64,000 bases of DNA, from assembly GCF_013166515.1 (NCBI RefSeq), contig NZ_JABKKJ010000008.1, positions 1 to 64,000 on the forward strand, written 5' to 3'. Below, one piece after another: positions 60,519 to 64,000 of the stretch (position 1 is its first letter; each line of letters opens with the position of its first letter). Origin of the DNA: Xylanibacter caecicola (lineage in GTDB: Bacteria > Bacteroidota > Bacteroidia > Bacteroidales > Bacteroidaceae). The notes below the pieces were generated by a model. That model saw only the letters and a list, made by a program, of their open reading frames with translations, did no database searches and was not told where the DNA came from. The position numbers were made by a program, and so were the translations under genes.

Positions 60519-63500
60519 ATGTCTGGTAATTTAAAAACTTTTCGGATTGCGTTAGCAGTTCTCTTTACATTCATAGTAGGGAGCCTGTCGGCGCAGACGG
60601 TTAAAGGAAATGTAAAGGACAGCAGTGGCGAGCCGGTGATAGGTGCCACCGTCCAGGAGAAAGGAACAAAGAATGCCGTGGCAACAGACCTCGACGGAAA
60701 CTTCTCCATCAGTCTTACCTCGGGCAAGCAGCTTCAGATTTCGTACATCGGTATGAAGACAAAGTCTGTTAACGTTGCCGGAAAGACAAGTATAAACGTA
60801 ACGTTGGAAGACGAGGCTACCGGTCTTAACGACGTTGTGGTAATCGGTTACGGCTCGGTGAAGAAAAAAGACATCACCGGTTCTGTCGCCACAGTTGACA
60901 ACAAAGCCCTTGTTGCCGTGCCCGTTGCTTCGGCTTCCGAGGCTCTTACCGGTAAGATGGCGGGTGTGCAGGTAACCACGACCGAAGGTTCTCCCGACGC
61001 AGAAGTTAAGATACGCGTGCGTGGCGGCGGTTCTATCACACAGAGTAATGACCCGCTTTATATCGTTGACGGATTCCCCGTTGAGACAATCAGCGACATC
61101 CCTGCTTCAGACATTGAGGATATTACCGTATTGAAAGACGCTTCTTCTACTGCAATTTATGGTAGCCGCGGTGCAAACGGCGTTATCCTTGTTACCACAA
61201 AGAGCGGCAAGAGCGGTAAGGTCAATGTTAGCTATAATGCATATTATAGTGTAAAGAAGATAGCAAAGACCATGGATGTGCTTACTCCGTACGACTATGC
61301 AAAGTGGCAGTATGAACTTGCTTTGCTGAAGAACAACGGAGACCTGACGAAGATGGAGTCATACACCGACTTCTTCGGAAACTACAATGACATGGATTTG
61401 TATAACAATATCGCTGCTAACGACTGGCAGGACATTGTCTATGGAAGAACAGGACATACATTCAACCAGAACCTGAACATCACGGGCGGTTCGGAAACTA
61501 TCAAATACGCTTTCAGCTATGCCCACATGAACGACAAGGCAATACAGCTGGGTTCTAACTTCAAGCGCGACAACTTCAGCCTGAAACTGAATACCAAGCC
61601 TTCAAAGCGTACAACCCTCGATTTTCAGGCACGCTATTCGGAGACGGACATACGCGGCGGCGGTGCAAACGATGCCACAGGTGTGTACGATTCTGACAAG
61701 CGTCTGAAATATGCCGTTATATATACGCCCATACCTCTCAAAAACCTTAATGCCGAGGCTGGTTCTGACGACGACGATCTTGGTAACCTTTACAATCCTG
61801 TTACGGTGCAGAGCGACAACGACCGCAAGAAGGAGCGCAAGACGTTGAACATTGCAGGTTCATTCGGTTGGGAAGTATATAAGAATTTGAAACTGAAGAC
61901 CGAATTCGGTTATGACGACTATAATCAGGAAGACCTGCGCTACTGGGGTACAACGACATACTATGTGAAGAATGTGCCGCAGGGTGACAACCAGAACAAG
62001 CCGGCAATAAGGATGACAACTACATCGCGTCACCGCTTCCGCAACACTAACACGGCAAGCTATGACTTCAAGGCTATCTTCGGCAAGACAAGCAAGCATC
62101 ACCTGAATGCAATGCTCGGTCATGAGTATGTGATAACAAAGCAGAACGACGATGCCGACGAGGCACACGGTTTCCCCGTGGACTTCGATGCTGAGACGGC
62201 TTGGAAACTCTCGGCACAGGGCAAGGCATACTCCATAGACAAATTCTATAAGGCTGACGACAAGCTGCTCTCTTTCTTCGGACGTGTAAACTACGACTTC
62301 GACAGCAAGTATCTGTTCACTGCAACATTCCGTGCCGATGCCTCCTCTAAGTTCAGCGATGACAACCGTTGGGGTTATTTCCCCTCAATGGCTTTGGCAT
62401 GGCGTATCAGTTCTGAAAACTTCATGAAGAGCACAAAGAGCTGGCTCGATGACTTAAAACTGCGCTTCAGCTACGGTACGGCAGGTAACAACAACATCCC
62501 GACCGGTCAGCTGGCACAGGAATATCTGTCAAAGACTACGGCATGGATAAACGGTTTTACTTCCTATTGGGCACCGTCCAAGACAATGGCTAATCCGGAT
62601 CTTAAGTGGGAAACGACCGTAACACGCAACGTAGGTCTCGACTTCACTTTGTTTGGCGGCAAGTTCAGCGGTAGCCTTGAGGCTTATCTCAATACGACAA
62701 AAGACCTTCTTATCGAATTCCCTGTTGGCGGAACAGGATATGACACGCAGTACAGAAACATGGGTGAGACGGAGAACAAGGGTCTTGAACTGTCTTTCAC
62801 ATGGCATGCGATAGACAAGAAGAACTGGGGCATAGACATAAACGGAAACATCGGCTTCAACAAGAGCAAGATTAAAGACCTCGGTGCAATGAAAGACTTC
62901 GGTATGAACACGGCATGGGCTTCAACAGAAATCGGTCAGGACTACTGGATTGCCGTTGGCGGTCAGGTAGGAGAAATCCGCGGTTATCAGAATGCCGGAC
63001 GCTATGAAGTAAGCGATTTCGAAGGTTATGACGCAGCCACAAACACATGGAAGCTGAAAGAAGGCGTTGCCGATGCTTCGGCAATAATCGGTGCCGTACG
63101 CCCCGGATCCCTGAAACTTGTGGACCAGCCTGATGCTGAAGGTAACAGAAACGGTGTCATCGGCGATGAGGACAACGTTATAATAGGTAATGTAAATCCT
63201 GACTTCACCGGAGGTTTCGGCATAAACGCACATGCTTACGGATTTGACCTGAGCGCAAACTTCAACTTCAGCGTAGGCAACCAGGTTTACAATGCCAACA
63301 AGATAGAGTATACATCAACGTCAAAATATCAGTATCGCAACATGATAGACATCATGGCAGACGGCAACCGCTGGACAAACCTCAATCCGGACGGAACGCT
63401 CTGCAATGACCCTGTCGCTCTTGCCGAGCTTAACAAGAACACAACGATGTGGAGCCCGTACATGAGCAAAATGGTGCTGACAGACTGGGCTGTAGAAGAT

Positions 63501-63746
63501 GCGTCGTTCCTGCGCCTCAACACGCTCACACTCGGATATACACTGCCGAAGAGCGTGACAAACAAGATGCGCATAGGCAGCCTGCGTTTCTATGCCACAT
63601 GCTACAATGTATTCACGATAACAGGTTATAGCGGCTTTGACCCTGAGTCAGACTGTATCAGGAAGAATGCCCTTACGCCATGTGTGGACTACTCGGGATA
63701 TCCCCGCAGCCGCCAGTATGTTTTCGGACTTAACTTGAACTTCTAA
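60519..63746 (+). CDS. SusC/RagA-type TonB-dependent outer-membrane transporter (second)
   Basis: This 1075-aa transporter has the same layout as its neighbour: a signal peptide (1-25), a carboxypeptidase D-like domain from about 28 to 105, the SusC signature DVVVIGYGSVKKKDITGSV, a plug with DASSTAIYGSRGANGVILVTTK (about 207-228) and a barrel ending SRQYVFGLNLNF. The start and the first bases of the coding region (ATGTCTGGTAATTTAAAAAC) are identical to those of the divergent SusC gene; the barrels differ strongly, so the two likely take up different oligosaccharides. A SusD-like gene follows 19 bp later. Confidence 0.96.
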   Translation: MSGNLKTFRIALAVLFTFIVGSLSAQTVKGNVKDSSGEPVIGATVQEKGTKNAVATDLDGNFSISLTSGKQLQISYIGMKTKSVNVAGKTSINVTLEDEATGLNDVVVIGYGSVKKKDITGSVATVDNKALVAVPVASASEALTGKMAGVQVTTTEGSPDAEVKIRVRGGGSITQSNDPLYIVDGFPVETISDIPASDIEDITVLKDASSTAIYGSRGANGVILVTTKSGKSGKVNVSYNAYYSVKKIAKTMDVLTPYDYAKWQYELALLKNNGDLTKMESYTDFFGNYNDMDLYNNIAANDWQDIVYGRTGHTFNQNLNITGGSETIKYAFSYAHMNDKAIQLGSNFKRDNFSLKLNTKPSKRTTLDFQARYSETDIRGGGANDATGVYDSDKRLKYAVIYTPIPLKNLNAEAGSDDDDLGNLYNPVTVQSDNDRKKERKTLNIAGSFGWEVYKNLKLKTEFGYDDYNQEDLRYWGTTTYYVKNVPQGDNQNKPAIRMTTTSRHRFRNTNTASYDFKAIFGKTSKHHLNAMLGHEYVITKQNDDADEAHGFPVDFDAETAWKLSAQGKAYSIDKFYKADDKLLSFFGRVNYDFDSKYLFTATFRADASSKFSDDNRWGYFPSMALAWRISSENFMKSTKSWLDDLKLRFSYGTAGNNNIPTGQLAQEYLSKTTAWINGFTSYWAPSKTMANPDLKWETTVTRNVGLDFTLFGGKFSGSLEAYLNTTKDLLIEFPVGGTGYDTQYRNMGETENKGLELSFTWHAIDKKNWGIDINGNIGFNKSKIKDLGAMKDFGMNTAWASTEIGQDYWIAVGGQVGEIRGYQNAGRYEVSDFEGYDAATNTWKLKEGVADASAIIGAVRPGSLKLVDQPDAEGNRNGVIGDEDNVIIGNVNPDFTGGFGINAHAYGFDLSANFNFSVGNQVYNANKIEYTSTSKYQYRNMIDIMADGNRWTNLNPDGTLCNDPVALAELNKNTTMWSPYMSKMVLTDWAVEDASFLRLNTLTLGYTLPKSVTNKMRIGSLRFYATCYNVFTITGYSGFDPESDCIRKNALTPCVDYSGYPRSRQYVFGLNLNF

Positions 63747-63765
63747 TAAAAAGGAAATATTTATC

Positions 63766-64000
63766 ATGAACAAATATATAAAATTATCGATATTATCGGT
63801 TGCACTTGTAGGAGTGACAACAGCCTGCGACATGGACTCTCCGTCTATCTCGTCACTGGACGAGTCGTCGGTGTTCTCCGTATACTCGCTCGCAGAGGCA
63901 GAAGTAATGTCAATTCACCAGTCGTTTGGCGAGACAAACTCTTACCGCGGACGCTTCCTGCCGTATTACGGACTTAACAGCGACGTGGAAACAGGCGGAC
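63766..64000 (+). CDS. SusD-like lipoprotein, partial (runs off the window)
   Basis: Only the first 78 codons are in the window. They encode a lipoprotein signal (MNKYIKLSILSVALVGVTTA followed by Cys21) and the start of a SusD-type protein (DMDSPSISSLDESSVFSVYSLAEAEVMSIHQSFGE). The position 19 bp after a SusC gene, the lipobox and the early helix pattern point to the SusD partner of the second transporter. The frame is open to the end of the window. An AAAAGGAAAT ribosome binding site precedes the ATG. Confidence 0.85.
   Translation, partial: MNKYIKLSILSVALVGVTTACDMDSPSISSLDESSVFSVYSLAEAEVMSIHQSFGETNSYRGRFLPYYGLNSDVETGG

Overview
The window looks like a chromosomal piece of a Bacteroidales bacterium, most probably Prevotella or a close relative. 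This rests on SusC/SusD pairs, DUF4290 and DUF4957-type lipoproteins, a Prevotella-style GH3 xylosidase and pectate lyases, and many promoters of the Bacteroidetes type (TTTG, 19-20 nt, TAnnTTTG). I saw no rRNA, tRNA, CRISPR array, prophage or intact transposase gene.

Layout. (1) 1-8.2 kb, housekeeping: a minus-strand run tsaB, DUF4290, murA, rimM, dxr, rseP, divergent from yicC-gmk-nadD. MurA carries Asp where most homologues have the fosfomycin-target Cys. (2) 8.4-9.6 kb: two small lipoprotein genes. (3) 9.7-17.5 kb: one eight-gene minus-strand export operon (ABC ATPase, permease, YtrA-type GntR regulator, MacB-like ATPase, two MacB-like permeases, HlyD adaptor, TolC channel) with a GTGTA...TACAC palindrome at its promoter. 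(4) 18-26.9 kb: a secreted pectate lyase with a small partner protein, a strongly structured candidate RNA of about 360 nt, a beta-helix protein with a 67-residue peptide, a repeat-rich non-coding kilobase and a retropepsin-like protease. (5) 27.2-32.3 kb: cysS, a YhcH-type protein, hemolysin III and RNase R. (6) 32.5-45.5 kb: an envelope-glycan locus: epimerase, PAP2 phosphatase, EptA-like transferase, two acyltransferases, a UbiA-type phosphoribosyltransferase with a HAD phosphatase, a polytopic membrane protein, a GT2, a flippase and a GT4. (7) 45.9-64 kb: a polysaccharide-utilisation locus with GH3, PL1, a DUF4957-like lipoprotein, SusD and SusC on the minus strand, facing a second SusC-SusD pair on the plus strand that runs off the window.

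The most unusual material is non-coding. Three intra-operon spacers (after gmk, after a MacB permease gene and after an acyltransferase gene) carry arrays with an exact 9-bp period, each made of a different palindromic word (CTCNGAG, CTATAG, CTTAAG). Two copies of a roughly 130-bp long-hairpin element lie 24 kb apart. Two large intergenic regions share several conserved blocks without coding capacity. A 22-bp unit is repeated five times in tandem downstream of a glycosyltransferase gene. The candidate RNA at 21.9-22.3 kb has a textbook promoter, three strong hairpins and a U-tract end, and I could not assign it to tmRNA, RNase P or SRP RNA.

The carbohydrate genes fit together as a pectin/xylan system: SusC/SusD import oligosaccharides, the PL1 enzymes cut pectin outside the cell, and the GH3 enzyme trims the products. 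The export operon probably senses an envelope or drug signal through its embedded GntR repressor. The 32-45 kb locus probably makes or decorates a surface glycan.
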